Part shown: in pieces, positions 1 to 9,296 of the stretch
Position numbering within the stretch: position 1 is the first letter of the stretch
Layout: every line of letters starts with the position of its first letter
Assembly: GCF_000485595.1 (NCBI RefSeq)
Contig: NW_014577180.1
Location: 464,307 to 499,114 of the forward strand
DNA from: Priapulus caudatus
Taxonomy: Eukaryota > Priapulida > Priapulimorpha > Priapulimorphida > Priapulidae
DNA length: 34,808 nucleotides
Direction: 5' to 3'
The notes under the pieces: model-generated
What the model saw: the letters and a program-made list of their open reading frames with translations, nothing else
Database searches by the model: none
Told to the model about the DNA's origin: nothing
Translations under genes and position numbers: made by a program

Positions 1-290
1 AAGATGAACTTAGTTAAACTTACTTGTATTTATGTATGATTTACGTAACGTATTCTGTCGCGTGAATCGTACTTGTTAGAAATACGTAGACGGGATGAAA
101 CGCACTTCCACTAACTTCTTTATAGCATATATGTATTGATGATTTGCACATGTATGTGTATGGTATAAAGTACATAATAAAGATTCTTCGCCACACGCCG
201 CTGTCGATTCTAGATTGATTTACGAGGAGCGTGCAACGGGCATATCCATCGAGCTATCCACCGAGAATAGACGCATATTTAACTACAACA
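1..290 (+). mobile_element. 3' part of the 5' LTR of a Ty3/gypsy-like provirus
   Basis: This stretch matches 8416-8705 on the same strand and the reverse strand of 14924-15200, with small indels. All three copies end in the same bases (GAACTACAACA), so the LTR ends in CA as expected. Here the next bases are AT and then TGGTGGAGG, the usual spacing of a primer-binding site. The copies at 8705 and 14924 are instead followed by unrelated DNA. This copy is therefore the 5' LTR and the one ending at 8705 is the 3' LTR. The beginning of this LTR lies outside the window, so the provirus target duplication cannot be read. Confidence 0.75.
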
Positions 291-292
291 AT

Positions 293-310
293 TGGTGGAG
301 GATGCGGGAG
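293..310 (+). other. candidate primer-binding site (PBS)
   Basis: TGGTGGAGGATGCGGGAG begins two bases after the LTR end, and the leading TGG is what pairs with the CCA end of a primer tRNA. I cannot name the tRNA from this sequence. The assignment rests on its position and on the TGG. Confidence 0.45.
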
Positions 311-325
311 GAGGGTGAGGAAGGT

Positions 326-940
326 GGAGAGCTCCTGGACATTAAACGTTACTACACGTCATCATACCATCCAAAGAGTAATTTGCCTGTCGAGAGAGTT
401 CACAGCGTTATTGCACAGACACTACGGTGTTATGTTAATGACGAACAGTAAAACTGGCCGCAGATACTTCCTTGTGTGATGATGGCGTTTCGTATGTCGC
501 CCTCTGTGAACTCCACGGGTTACAGCGCCTTCTATCTGCTCTTCGGTGAAGAGATGTCATTACCGCTTGACACGCAGCTTTTGGCCCGAGAATCTCTTGC
601 TAAGGATGTGAAGACTCACATAGATAACCCCATAGAACGGTTGAACATAGCGAAAACAATTGCGACTAAGAACGTCGAACTAGCTAAGGCTCAGAGCAAA
701 GCCTATTACGACCGGAAGTCACGTGTCCCGCCATTCGAGGTTGGACACAAAGTCTTGTTATATGATCCAAGAGTACCAGTCGTTAAGTCGGCCAAACTCC
801 AGAGAAAATGAAGGGGTCCGTCTATATCTCGCAATTAGGACCCAATCGCACGTACCGACTGAGAGAATGCGAGACGGATAAACAGTTAAGCTCAATGATT
901 CATGCGAACCGGCTGCGACCCTTTTCGCGATCCTAACGAG
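326..940 (+). pseudogene. integrase, C-terminal half, of a Ty3/gypsy-like element (broken)
   Basis: Retroviral-type integrase inserts the cDNA into the host genome. Visible here are the end of the catalytic core (YHPKSN followed by VER, covering the last acidic catalytic residue), the region after it (FRMSPSVNSTGYSAFYLLFG) and the YYDRKSR and VGHKVLLYDP stretch. At about 808-925, in another frame, lies the GPY/F-type module ending HANRLRPF. The N-terminal zinc finger and the first two catalytic acids are absent, because the sequence runs from LTR and PBS directly into the core at about 310-335. There is an in-frame TAA at 449-451, and the frame changes near 807 and near 925, so no integrase can be made. 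Gag, protease and reverse transcriptase are also absent, removed by the same deletion. The Ty3/gypsy assignment is firm; the clade is not. Confidence 0.8.
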
Positions 941-1078
941 GACCCTATGCATGTACAGCTACCTGTCCCACATGCTCCCTCCAGTCTCTCGCATAACACG
1001 GATCTAGCGTCTCCGCCGCAGGATAATGCCTCTACGCCGGCGGTAAGCACGCAGACGCGTCCCTCATCACAGGCTGAC

Positions 1079-1261
1079 TACTTTGCCGTTGATAAGCTAA
1101 TACCCTGTAAAAGTATCAATGGCATGAAGCATTATAGAGTTAAATGGTTTCATTCCCCCCAGCAGCCCTATTCATGGGAACCAGTGGAAAACATTCCCAC
1201 GGATAATAATCATATGATCGCTGCGTTATATAATGAGAAGGGGTTGCAGCTTCAGGCAGAA
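1079..1261 (+). pseudogene. chromodomain-like segment downstream of integrase
   Basis: In the frame that is open from 902 to 1498, residues 60-115 read like a chromodomain: a hydrophobic-charged start (FAVDKLI), then HYRVKW, SWEP and NIP, and then a helix. The YxVKW and WEP positions are the aromatic and tryptophan signatures of the fold. Chromodomains at the integrase C-terminus steer some Ty3/gypsy elements to particular chromatin. A Ser/Pro/Thr-rich linker of about 45 residues separates it from the integrase module. The same open frame then runs on into env-like sequence, which is unusual; either the env start has been deleted or the two really are joined. The domain type is likely but was not tested with a profile. 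Confidence 0.6.
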
Positions 1262-1816
1262 GAAGAATTTGTGCAATCACTACTTGAGCGCTCACAAGAA
1301 CATCAAAAGCATTTGAATGAATTTCACCACGAAGTGTACAATCTTAGGCAGGGTATCAGTTTATTAGTAAACGACCAGGTATTCCCGCTATTGCTTCCGC
1401 CGTCCACTCTAGCACAGATCACACAACCCATAGAAAACAAACTGCAGAATCGATACTCGCGTTTCAGGCTTATTAATCCACACACACGTTTACTCTAAAG
1501 CCTTAAAATTTCACTGCACTTATCATGATAATGATCTGTTTCTGTCTATGCACCTTCCATTGACGGCCAGCGAGCAGCCATTCGAGGCGTACAGGATTCA
1601 TTCGTTTCCTGTGCCCACTAACAAATCAGCGCGGCACGCCACCCAGATTATGGAAGTATCCGAGTTCTTGTTGGTTTCCTTGGCTAAGCAACATTACACG
1701 CTACTAATGGGTCGCGAGTTTGAGCAGTGCTCACAGGAACAAACGCTAATTTGTCCTTTTTCACCGCTTATACGGGCTACTACCGCTGCGTCGTGTGAGC
1801 TAGCATTGTTTCTGGA

Positions 1817-2364
1817 TGAGTCCGGGCTAGAGGGCACAGGTGCTTGTTTTTCAACATATATAATGTTTTTTTTGTTTCCTGTCAATGTTTATGTGCTGAT
1901 TCCAAATCCGATGTATGCCAGCTTGTAAGTGTTGAGCAATTTTTTCTAGAGCACAAAATCCAAATTGGCCACCAGAAAATACACTTTTTTTGTAAATAAC
2001 GGCGATTATATTGTATTTAGATCCCAAGTATGTATGGAACATGTATATAAACTTGGGTATTGCGGACATTTTGGTATTAATACCATTACTCTATCTGGTG
2101 TAGTTCTTGAGATATGAACATAATAAACCTTTTCTTGGTTTTTCTTTTTACGCGATAGCGGCAATTCCCAACGTGACGAGTCTGGGCTATGTTCAGGGAC
2201 ATATATAACATGTTTTAACAATTTCTCTACAATTCAAACCAGCTGGTTCTAAATCTGATGTATGCCAGTTAATACAGGTTGAGCATTTTTGAATAAAAAC
2301 AATTAAAAATGGCAGCCAAAAACCTTATGGCAGACATAGATTTTAGTGATTATGTATTGCCAGT
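1817..2364 (+). repeat. left terminal inverted repeat of the XPG transposon
   Basis: Pairs with 4226-4770 over nearly its whole length at high but imperfect identity. It holds two related sub-blocks around GTC-GGGCTA (about 1820 and 2186). At 2309-2311 it contains an ATG in the context of the nuclease start, so the first 18 or so codons of the transposon gene also exist here, on the plus strand. Confidence 0.8.
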
Positions 2365-2632
2365 TTCTAATTACGGAACAACAACTTTGTTAAAAAAGTT
2401 TAAAATTTATTACTAATAGTGATAGAACAATCTTATCTATTATATTTACCAGAATGAACATTTTATGGACAACCAAGATAGCCCTCATGGCCAAAAAGTT
2501 TAGGTAATTAACATCATATTCAGACATTAATACTGAACAAGGAAATGAAATAATGGACAAATGGTTCGATCACTGTCATGTCACACAAGAACAATGAGTC
2601 TCACTGTACAACACAAGAATGCCTTCATTCAA

Positions 2633-4281
2633 TTATTCAAAAACATCTTCATCATTATCTTCATATTCCTCATCCCCGCTTAGTTCTTCCTGTGGTACCC
2701 TCGTCGCCACATTTTCGAAGTTTCCTTTACCTCTGCATTTGCAGAACTCCGTACATGCTAGACTGAATTTGGTACAGTTACACATTGCTGATTTGCAGCC
2801 AGATTTGCAACCACCGCTGATGAGATGTAATACCTCATCTGGCACAATAGCCTGTCCGTCCCAGATATATACAGCCTAGAACAGGTTAGACTTCTTCTCC
2901 CATCCAAACTTTTGAGGATCTAGAGGTGGAGGTGACGGCATGCCAGCAGACTTTCAGAGAACTGTCTGATAGTGGGCACGGGTACAGTGTGGTGTGAAAG
3001 CTGCCATTGTTGATGGTAAGCTGCTAAGTTTTGGTGGTACATGTCTTTTGCCAGCTAGCTTTCGTATGAAAAGAGCTGCTCGCATGGTGTTCAAAGATTC
3101 GTCATGCTTCTGTTGGTACAACATGCCTACATATCCTAGACAAGAGTCGACGATTTCATCCAGTGAAGTAGAGGGATCTCCTAGCTTGATAGTGTCAGCA
3201 AATGCTTCCATTTGCTTCAAGGCTGTTGCCTTGCCAATTCCAGCAAAAAAAGGATACGGAATCGCAACCAGTTAGTGCATGAGCCGCCAGGAGGTTGGGC
3301 ATAACTTGAGCATGCTTTTTCACAACTTCATTGACATCAATCATAGCGCGATTTCTGGTGCATAACTCCATGAGAAGTTGTACACTGCTTGGCATGTCGT
3401 TTGTTTGCGCATGTAGATGGTGAGCCAGGATCACAAGGACATCTGTGTTGTCAGACACAACTTTGATAGATGAATGCCCTGCCACAGCTTCATTTATCGC
3501 ATAATAAGCAATGAGGATGTCAGCTTCCTCATGCGTCACTGGTTTGAGCTGGGTACCAGTACCTACGTCAATGGGACGAGCATCAGGTCCTGTCACAATG
3601 ATGTTCTTGCCCTCGGGAACGTCAGACAAACTCAGTTCATCTACGATCATTCGAATGATCTGCTCTTTGTTATCTGTGACATTCAAGGTGACAGTTTGCT
3701 TTGGTAGTGAGCAATCAGGTGAAAGTTTATTCACACGACTGACACCGTTTGCACGTTGTGCGTGGCAGCATGACTTTATGCTGGTCTCATATCTCGTATC
3801 TGTCAAACACCACATACAGAACTTGTGCACCATTCACATGACGCATTATGCTAGCAACAGCAGCAATGACAAAAGTTGACACATCAGCAGGTGATGCAGG
3901 CCAAGAAACGGTCCACAGAACTGCAAAACCATCTAGAATAACAACTTCGCAAAGCGCCCTGTTTCTTTGACTACATTCCACTTTGATCTTGGACTTTAGC
4001 ACAGACTTGGAGGTTGTTCTCATGTTACCATTAGCATTAAACAGAGCAGATGGAAAGGGAGCTAGTTCATAGGAGAAGAGCGTTTTGGTAGAAATGGTTT
4101 CCCTGGAAGAAGCCATGATTCCAATGACTCGGGCATAGATAAGTTCAGTGTTCACGTTCTCAGGAGCCCCATTGTTCAGCTTTTGCTTTGTAGCGGCTGA
4201 CATTGGTTTGACCTTCTTACATATCACTGACAATACATAATCACTAAAATCGATGTCTGCTATAAGGTTTTTGGCTGCCAT
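2633..4281 (-). pseudogene. XPG/FEN1-like nuclease with CXC-type cysteine tail (frameshifted)
   Basis: The start at 4281 (MAAKNLIADIDFSDYVL) is preceded by an A-rich leader inside the TIR. About 3810 reads VVFDRY. About 3530-3420 reads EEADILIAYYA and then VVSDNTDVLVILAHH, which fit the internal acidic motifs of the XPG fold. About 3270-3230 reads ALTGCDSVSFF followed, one frame over, by a glycine-rich GIGK, like the helix-hairpin region of FEN1. The tail at about 2820-2720 holds seven cysteines spaced C-x3-C-x3-C-x-C-x6-C-x3-C-x-C, resembling the Tesmin/TSO1 CXC motif, and ends in an acidic stretch. Damage: a frame change near 3797, an extra T in a 7-T run near 3247, a stop after about 2954, and an in-frame TAG at 2877-2879. 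The first shifts could be sequencing errors in homopolymers. Function would be structure-specific DNA cleavage during transposition (inference). Confidence 0.65.
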
Positions 4282-4770
4282 TTTTTATTGTTTTTATTCA
4301 AAAATGCTCAACCTGTATTAACTGGCATACATCAGATTTAGAACCAGATGGTTTGAATTGTTGAAAAATTGTTAAAACATGTTATATATGTCCCTAAACA
4401 TAGCCCAGACTACTCACGTTGGGAATTGGCGCTATCGCGTAAAAAGAAAAACCATGAAAAGTTCATATCTCAAGAACTACACCAGATAGAGTAATGTTGT
4501 TGGTACCAAATTGTCCGCAATAGCCAATATACATGTGCCATACATAATTAAGGTCTAAATTCAATATTGTCGCCGTTATTTACTAAAAAGTGTATTTTCT
4601 GGCGGACATTTTGGATTTTGTGCTCTAGAAAAAAATGCTCAACACTTACGAGCTGGCATACATCGGATTTAGAATCAGCACCCTAAAATTGGCCAGAAAC
4701 AGCAAAAAAAATTATATATGTTGAAAAACAAGCATATACTATTATGACCATTACGCCTAGCCTGGACTAC
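4226..4770 (-). repeat. right terminal inverted repeat of the XPG transposon
   Basis: Reverse-complement partner of 1817-2364. It contains the putative promoter and 5' leader of the minus-strand nuclease gene and its first codons (ATG at 4281). A perfect 24-base block beginning TGCTTGTTTTTCAACATATA (minus strand, from 4734) matches the left end from 1841. Confidence 0.8.
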
Positions 4771-4810
4771 TCCCCAATGATAAAAGATGAGTGTGATTTT
4801 CGATTCCTAA

Positions 4811-5584
4811 AGCCGGGCGCACACGTGGCGATTTTTATCGCTAGCACTGGCGATTTTGTTGCCAGCAACAAAATCGCCGAGAAATTGCCACATGTGTGCT
4901 GCATGACGATGGCGATTTTGACGCCAAAAACTCGTCGCTGGAATATCAAACACGTTTGATATTTGTTGCCAAGTCGCTGAACAATCGCTACGTGTGCGCT
5001 GCACTGGCGACGGATTCAGGCAACAGTTTTTGGATTAACCAATCAAATGCATGATTTGAAGCACGTGATCAAATATGGCAGCGCCCACGTTCGTTTTCCA
5101 CATGCTAAACGTTCGTTTGGTGCAATGGATTTCCGCATCACTGTGTTCTTCTTGTTTATCCTTGCCCATACCAGTGTCAGAATTGCATTGAAATGTTCTT
5201 TTTTCATTCTAAAATAACGCTAGTACGTCACTGAATCTTCAAGCTCTATAGTTCTCTTACTAAATTATTAAAAACACCACGCGAATCACGTTGCAGCACG
5301 CACGTACGTGCCCATGTACGTCTCTCTCTCTCGCTGTTGTCTGTCGACGACGCCGACGCATATATAATTATTAAATATATTCCAATAACTTGAAGAACGG
5401 CTATCGTGGTGTCAATGGGCGCTTCCATTTTGAACAAGTCACGTAATCAGTTCATACAGTGGTATGTTGCTGACAGATGGTTGCATTGTTGCCGGGTCCC
5501 GCACACGTGGCGATTTTTATCGCCAATACTGGCGATAAAAATCGCCAGTATTAGCGATAAAAATCGCCACGTGTGCGCCCGGCT
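4811..5584. mobile_element. PIF/Harbinger-type MITE with TAA target duplication
   Basis: Both ends read AGCCGGGCGCACACGTGGCG when followed inward, extending to about 32 bases of near-perfect TIR. The flanks are TAA at 4808-4810 and TAA at 5585-5587. A 3-bp TWA duplication is characteristic of PIF/Harbinger transposition. The 774-bp body has no transposase; a CACGTGG-GCGATTTT motif recurs within 4811-5010 in both orientations. It sits in the env pseudogene 40 bases beyond the XPG transposon. Confidence 0.75.
5491..5584. repeat. long hairpin at the right end of the Harbinger-type MITE
   Basis: An inverted repeat with arms of about 43 bases is centred at about 5537 (around GGCGATAAAAATCGCC). 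It is a second, inverted copy of the TIR end lying next to the right TIR. The left end of the MITE lacks this duplication. Confidence 0.75.
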
Positions 5585-6264
5585 TAACATCGCAACCTGG
5601 ACCTATTCTATATCTTTTGACGGCGCAATCTGTTCTTATGGCAGGCATTAACAAGTGGTCGCTACACTGCCCCGGTTCACAGCAAGCACGCATGGGCTGT
5701 GACTTTTGTACAATTTCAAACATACCTTAATTTGTCAGTGTGCGCTAATGACTTCACCGTGGTTGCTCATGAATTCACATTAGCACCTCGTCTGACTGAG
5801 ACATGTACAGGTAATGACACCATTTCATCTGTTTCGCATCCACTAAACCTAGCACTCTAGTTCAGCTAACTCTACATTCACGGTACCGTCCGAAATTACT
5901 CTACTAGCTGTACGCTTATTCAATCACACGTTTTATAATTTTATTGCCCAAGATCAGCAAGCTCATCTAAGTCTAAAGCGAGTGTCGCAAGCTCTTAAGC
6001 GTCTACCGATCGCTAACGGAACCGTTATTGCAGGGGGTAATAGACATTGACTCGCCAGCAACCTTACTACGGCAAGGCTTAGCATATATCGCCTTAACAC
6101 TAGCTGCATTAGCATGTTTGATGACGGGCTGGACACTCTATAAACTCAGGTTGCTGCGCGCCGCTCTATTTACCATGATTAGCACAGGCTAAAGGCTCCG
6201 GCTAAAGGCCCATCTCCACACACGCGGCGCGGCACGGAAAGCCACGGAAACGGCGCCGTTCACC

Positions 6265-6507
6265 CAGGGGTGTAGCTACGGGGGGGGCATGGGGGGAAGG
6301 GCAAAAATTTTCTGTTCCCTCCAGGTGCCCCCCCCTCCCCCCCCTAAAAATTTCAGTTTTTTGCTTGATAAAGAAAAATTTGAATTAAAAACAAGCTCCG
6401 TGTAGAACAGTGACTAATACAAAGAAAATAGTTTATATTTGCCCCCACGAAGACATGTAAGGCACCCAGTGCCCCCCCCCGCTGAGAAAATCCTAGCTAC
6501 GCCACTG
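6265..6507. mobile_element. 243-bp MITE with CAG...CTG ends
   Basis: The left end is CAGGGGTGTAGCTACGG and the right end, inverted, is CAGTGGCGTAGCTAGGA. Inside are C/G homopolymer tracts and an A/T-rich core, with no coding capacity. The related segment copy at 11785 has the uninterrupted sequence (GCGTTCACCCCTACCGG), so this is an insertion. GTTCACC/GTTCAAC on the two sides suggests an imperfect target duplication of about 8 bp. Family not assigned; hAT-like ends are one possibility. Confidence 0.65.
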
Positions 6508-6563
6508 CAGCGTTCAACCCCTACCGGCAAATTTCTAATCTATTATATAGTCTTATTGGCGCA

Positions 6564-6911
6564 GTCTCACACACACATGCATCTGACACTGACACGGCAC
6601 AGGCGCCAGCCGGTTTACACGGGCGACGGCGAAAGGTCAAACGAGTTTGACTATTTGCGGCTGCCGTGTACGGAGGAAAGACATTGAACAATCACGGCGA
6701 TAGGTTTTCTTATAACGTTACTCTGCTTACCATCCATCAGCCAATGAGGACAACAAGGCACAGCTGCATACTTTCTAATTCAGCTGAAACCAGCAGGTAA
6801 AACACATGCGTCAGATTACAATGCTGCCGAAATCACAATGGTATTTTTAGGCACAAACGGCGTGTGCTGGTACTTATTAGGCTTAGTCGTGTCATGCCGG
6901 TGTGTGGAGAC
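6564..6911. mobile_element. small MITE-like element with GTCTCCACACAC ends, copy A
   Basis: The right end, inverted, reads ATGTCTCCACACACCGGC; the left end is a slightly damaged GTCTCACACACAC. A second copy of the same end lies outside at 6212 (ATCTCCACACACGCGGC). Inside is a small inverted repeat, GTCAAAC-GA-GTTTGAC, near 6637. No coding sequence. A target duplication is not evident. Confidence 0.45.
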
Positions 6912-7266
6912 ATAGAGTCTTTCATCATTCGTCCAAAACTCACAACCTATAGCAATCCTTTTCCACGTCGGATGGTTTTGGAAGGAGAGACATCAATTAT
7001 GGTGCTGGCTCTGCAGGGCCATGACATGGTTTTTCTAAGTTAGCGGCGCAGCACCTGTCTATACAAGCGCCGACGAGCGAGGCACCCGCCATAATGCTAC
7101 ACTTATCATTGTCCTGTGTACATCTCTCTCCCAGTAAGGTTCGCACATGTAACATAGTGTGATCGCTTCTGCATATATAACGCCCCGATGGCTAGTTGAA
7201 CATGTGCAAACCCAGTTTCCACTTCCTTTCGGCCCAGCTACAAGTCGATATCCCGAGTTTCAGTAA

Positions 7267-7614
7267 TCTCTCGAGCCTTACTGGTCAAAAACGTATGGTT
7301 CCTCATCTCCTTTTTCCCTTGGTGCTATACCCACAGACATCGGTGATATTGAAAACCGCCTTTTCCGCCCATTCACTGCTGAGCACGGTTGCACATGTGA
7401 GGTACATCGCGCCTGGAATGGCACATGGAGCCTTCCGCCCCCACGACTCTTCGGGGATTGTCATAACCGCGGCTACGGTACACGTTCGGCTTCGGCCGTG
7501 TTGAGTGCAGGGACTTATGTTTGTGGTGTGTTGTACTCCGATTTGGCGGGCTATGATTGCAGTGGGCGGACATGTTGTGTTTGTATGTACTGTTCGCTGG
7601 TGTATTTGTCATAA
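7267..7614 (+). pseudogene. unidentified cysteine-containing reading frame, copy A
   Basis: A frame of 115 codons is open from just after a TAA at 7264 to a stop at 7612-7614, without a usable early ATG. It shares with copy B the blocks PYWSK, YGS, IENRLFRP, CTCEVHRAWNG and YDCSG, and it ends at the equivalent stop. Cysteines are frequent in the last third. I do not recognise the family. It lies between env and the 3' LTR, so it may be an accessory or fragmentary reading frame of the retroelement, or part of a nested element. Confidence 0.35.
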
Positions 7615-7751
7615 TGTACAGTATAAACATAATTATGTACTCAGTTTTGTATTTACCATATAGGTGGCGGTATTATGCTCGAACATCAGTTATTTATATC
7701 GTTTTTAGTTGGAAATCGTTTGTCACCCCCCTTTGAGGACATAAACATTTT

Positions 7752-7769
7752 CAAGGGGGGTCAAGGGAA
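7752..7769 (+). other. candidate polypurine tract of the provirus
   Basis: CAAGGGGGGTCAAGGGAA lies shortly before TGTATTCAG (7775), where the 3' LTR may start. Retroelements prime plus-strand DNA at such a tract. Copy B keeps a similar tract at about 12973. The call is by position and composition only. Confidence 0.35.
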
Positions 7770-7774
7770 ATTAT

Positions 7775-8705
7775 TGTATTCAGAATACCGTGGCGACAGG
7801 ATGCGACGCTTGGCACGTCGACACCTTATACCAGTTTCGAATTGACAAGCGGTGAGCAGAACGGTGTGAAGCGTCTGAGCGCACGGCTCTATAGCGTTTG
7901 GGACAACAGCGGGTGACAGCGGGGTGACAAATCGGGACGGCCTCTTGAGCGTGTGGACAATAGCGGTGACATGCTGGACGGCCAGGTGCGACGCGCACGC
8001 GTATCGCGAAATCAGACGGCTACTGAGAATAGTGACGCAGCGCGCTGTGACGTGGAACGGGCGCGACAGGCATCGCTTGCTATTTGCACTGCCAAAAAAA
8101 ATCTAGTTATAATTTTCCTGCCAAAACCAGGTTAATCCGGTTTACGCCTGGGCAGTATATAAGCTAGATCCACACAAACGTCACCATTCTTACGCCACAC
8201 GCCGCTGTCGATTCTAGGTAAATCATATTTTGTATTTCTCTCGCGTAAAATCGTACTTGTTATGCATTGTAATAGTTACTGAGTATTATATTTTATTGAT
8301 TTAATTACGATATTTCTCTCGTGTAAAATCATACCTGGTATGATGTTGTAATATTTCTGTATCTATATTGCTATGATTTACATTATGTATTCTTCTTATG
8401 ATTGTACTATTCGAATAGGAAAGTAGTTAAACTTACTTTGATTTTAATGGATGTTACGTGACGGGTATTCTGTCGCCGTAAATCGTACTCTGGTTAGAAA
8501 TACGGAGACGAGAGATGAAACGCACTTCACTAAACTTCTTTATAGCATATTATGTATTTGATGATGTTGCCACATGTATGTGTATGTTAAAGTAATATAA
8601 AGATTTTCGCACACGCCGCTGTCGATCCTAGATTGATTAATGAGGACGGCTGAACGGGCATATCCATTGAGCTCTCCCCCGAGAATAGCGTATTGAACTA
8701 CAACA
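7775..8705 (+). mobile_element. 3' LTR of the Ty3/gypsy-like provirus
   Basis: The right end at 8705 is fixed by comparison with the 5' LTR at 1-290. The left end is a guess from the purine tract and a TG. A TATA box lies at 8156-8162, and the motif CGCCACACGCCGCTGTCGAT follows about 30 bases later and again at about 8610. Between these are degenerate repeats of about 75 bp built on a CTCTCGYGTAAAATCRTAC core. The bases after 8705 (TATAGTACC) are host or flanking DNA, not a PBS. Confidence 0.65.
8156..8162 (+). promoter_or_regulatory. TATA box of the 3' LTR
   Basis: GCAGTATATAAGCTAG. It is conserved in the inverted LTR copy (15462-15468, minus strand). Transcription would be expected to start about 30 bases on, near 8190, where the CGCCACACGCCGC motif begins. 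Confidence 0.55.
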
Positions 8706-8862
8706 TATAGTACCAAAATAACAGTGAAGTGAGACTGTTTTGAAATTTGACTGCGAACGAGCCAAAAGAGTTAGCTGCTAGCCAGTCACTAGTCGAATTA
8801 GTCTCGTTATCAAAAAACTTTATCTATAGTAATATATAATTTATCTATAGGAGAAAGAGAAG

Positions 8863-8911
<49 letters not shown>

Positions 8912-9296
8912 GTGTTGTGTGTGTTGTGTTGCTGTGTGTATTGTGATGTGGTGTGTGTGTGAGTGTCGTGTGTGTGTGTGTGTGCTGTGTGTTGTGTTGT
9001 GTGTGTAGTGCTGAAAGTGAGCGATGGCCAGTGAAGACATCTCGGCACTGAATAACTCTAGAATCAATTGTAAGCACGTCTTAGGTTAATACAGAATCTA
9101 ATGCCAATAATTAATGAAGCTTTCATTATGTCATTACTATCATCTAATTAGTGGTGTGACCTTAATTACCTTCTGTGTTAATGCACGGCAATCACTGAAA
9201 CGTAAGCCTGCGAGTTGATAATATAGTGTTCAATATTAAAGACTGCGGACCTTAATTAGTGAGTGAAAGTATTGAAGCGCGAATCATGGGCTAACC
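8706..9296 (+). repeat. LTR flank with (GT)n microsatellite
   Basis: About 160 bases of flank are followed by an interrupted GT tract at 8862-9005 and then AT-rich DNA with no gene. The counterpart is 14353-14923, where the tract reads CA. Confidence 0.75.

Larger units (their letters stand above)
1817..4770. mobile_element. TIR DNA transposon carrying only an XPG-like nuclease gene (Academ-type candidate)
   Basis: A 2.95-kb element with terminal inverted repeats of about 545 bp (1817-2364 and 4226-4770) is inserted in the env pseudogene. Its one recognisable gene runs on the minus strand from 4281 to about 2633 and resembles XPG/FEN1 nucleases with a cysteine-rich tail. XPG nucleases are known from the AcademX group of Academ DNA transposons, which is my basis for the tentative family. 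No transposase core is seen, so the copy is probably non-autonomous. The outer limits are uncertain by about 20 bases. The strongest match starts at 1841 and 4734, and a weaker shared block (GTCC-GGCTAG) lies just outside. I could not read a clean target duplication. Confidence 0.65.
1275..6192 (+). pseudogene. env gene (errantivirus/baculovirus-F-like), split by two insertions
   Basis: Env would be a membrane fusion glycoprotein. Four pieces are visible. At 1275-1495 a helical stretch is followed by a VFPLLLPPSTL-type motif. At 1518-1816 an IPL-like segment is followed by FEAYR, paired cysteines and a C-E dipeptide, the pattern seen in gypsy and baculovirus F-type envelopes. At 4771-4807 is a short Asp/Cys-rich piece between the two insertions. 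At 5588-6192 is the C-terminal part, with a predicted membrane helix at about 6070-6140 and a short basic tail (LYKLRLLRA) before the stop at 6190. A signal peptide, furin-type site and fusion peptide are not visible. The frame is broken near 1500, by the transposon at 1817-4770, by the MITE at 4811-5584 and by stops after 5660. It cannot be translated as one protein. The family is inferred from motif order. Confidence 0.6.
6508..7774 (+). repeat. segment copy A between env and the 3' LTR
   Basis: Aligns end to end with 11785-13124 on the same strand. Copy A contains many extra single bases relative to copy B, for example in the GCAGCACCTGTCTATACAAG stretch near 7051. It holds a small MITE (6564-6911), an unidentified reading frame (7267-7614) and a purine tract just before the LTR. 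Whether it is part of the retroelement or another element nested in it is unclear. Confidence 0.7.

Noticed and set aside
6439-6687. 82-codon frame across the MITE boundary
   Set aside because: Runs from MITE into the neighbouring repeat; not kept in copy B.
8810-9077. His/Thr-rich minus-strand frames over the GT repeat
   Set aside because: They are translations of a dinucleotide repeat; no domain and no conservation beyond the repeat.
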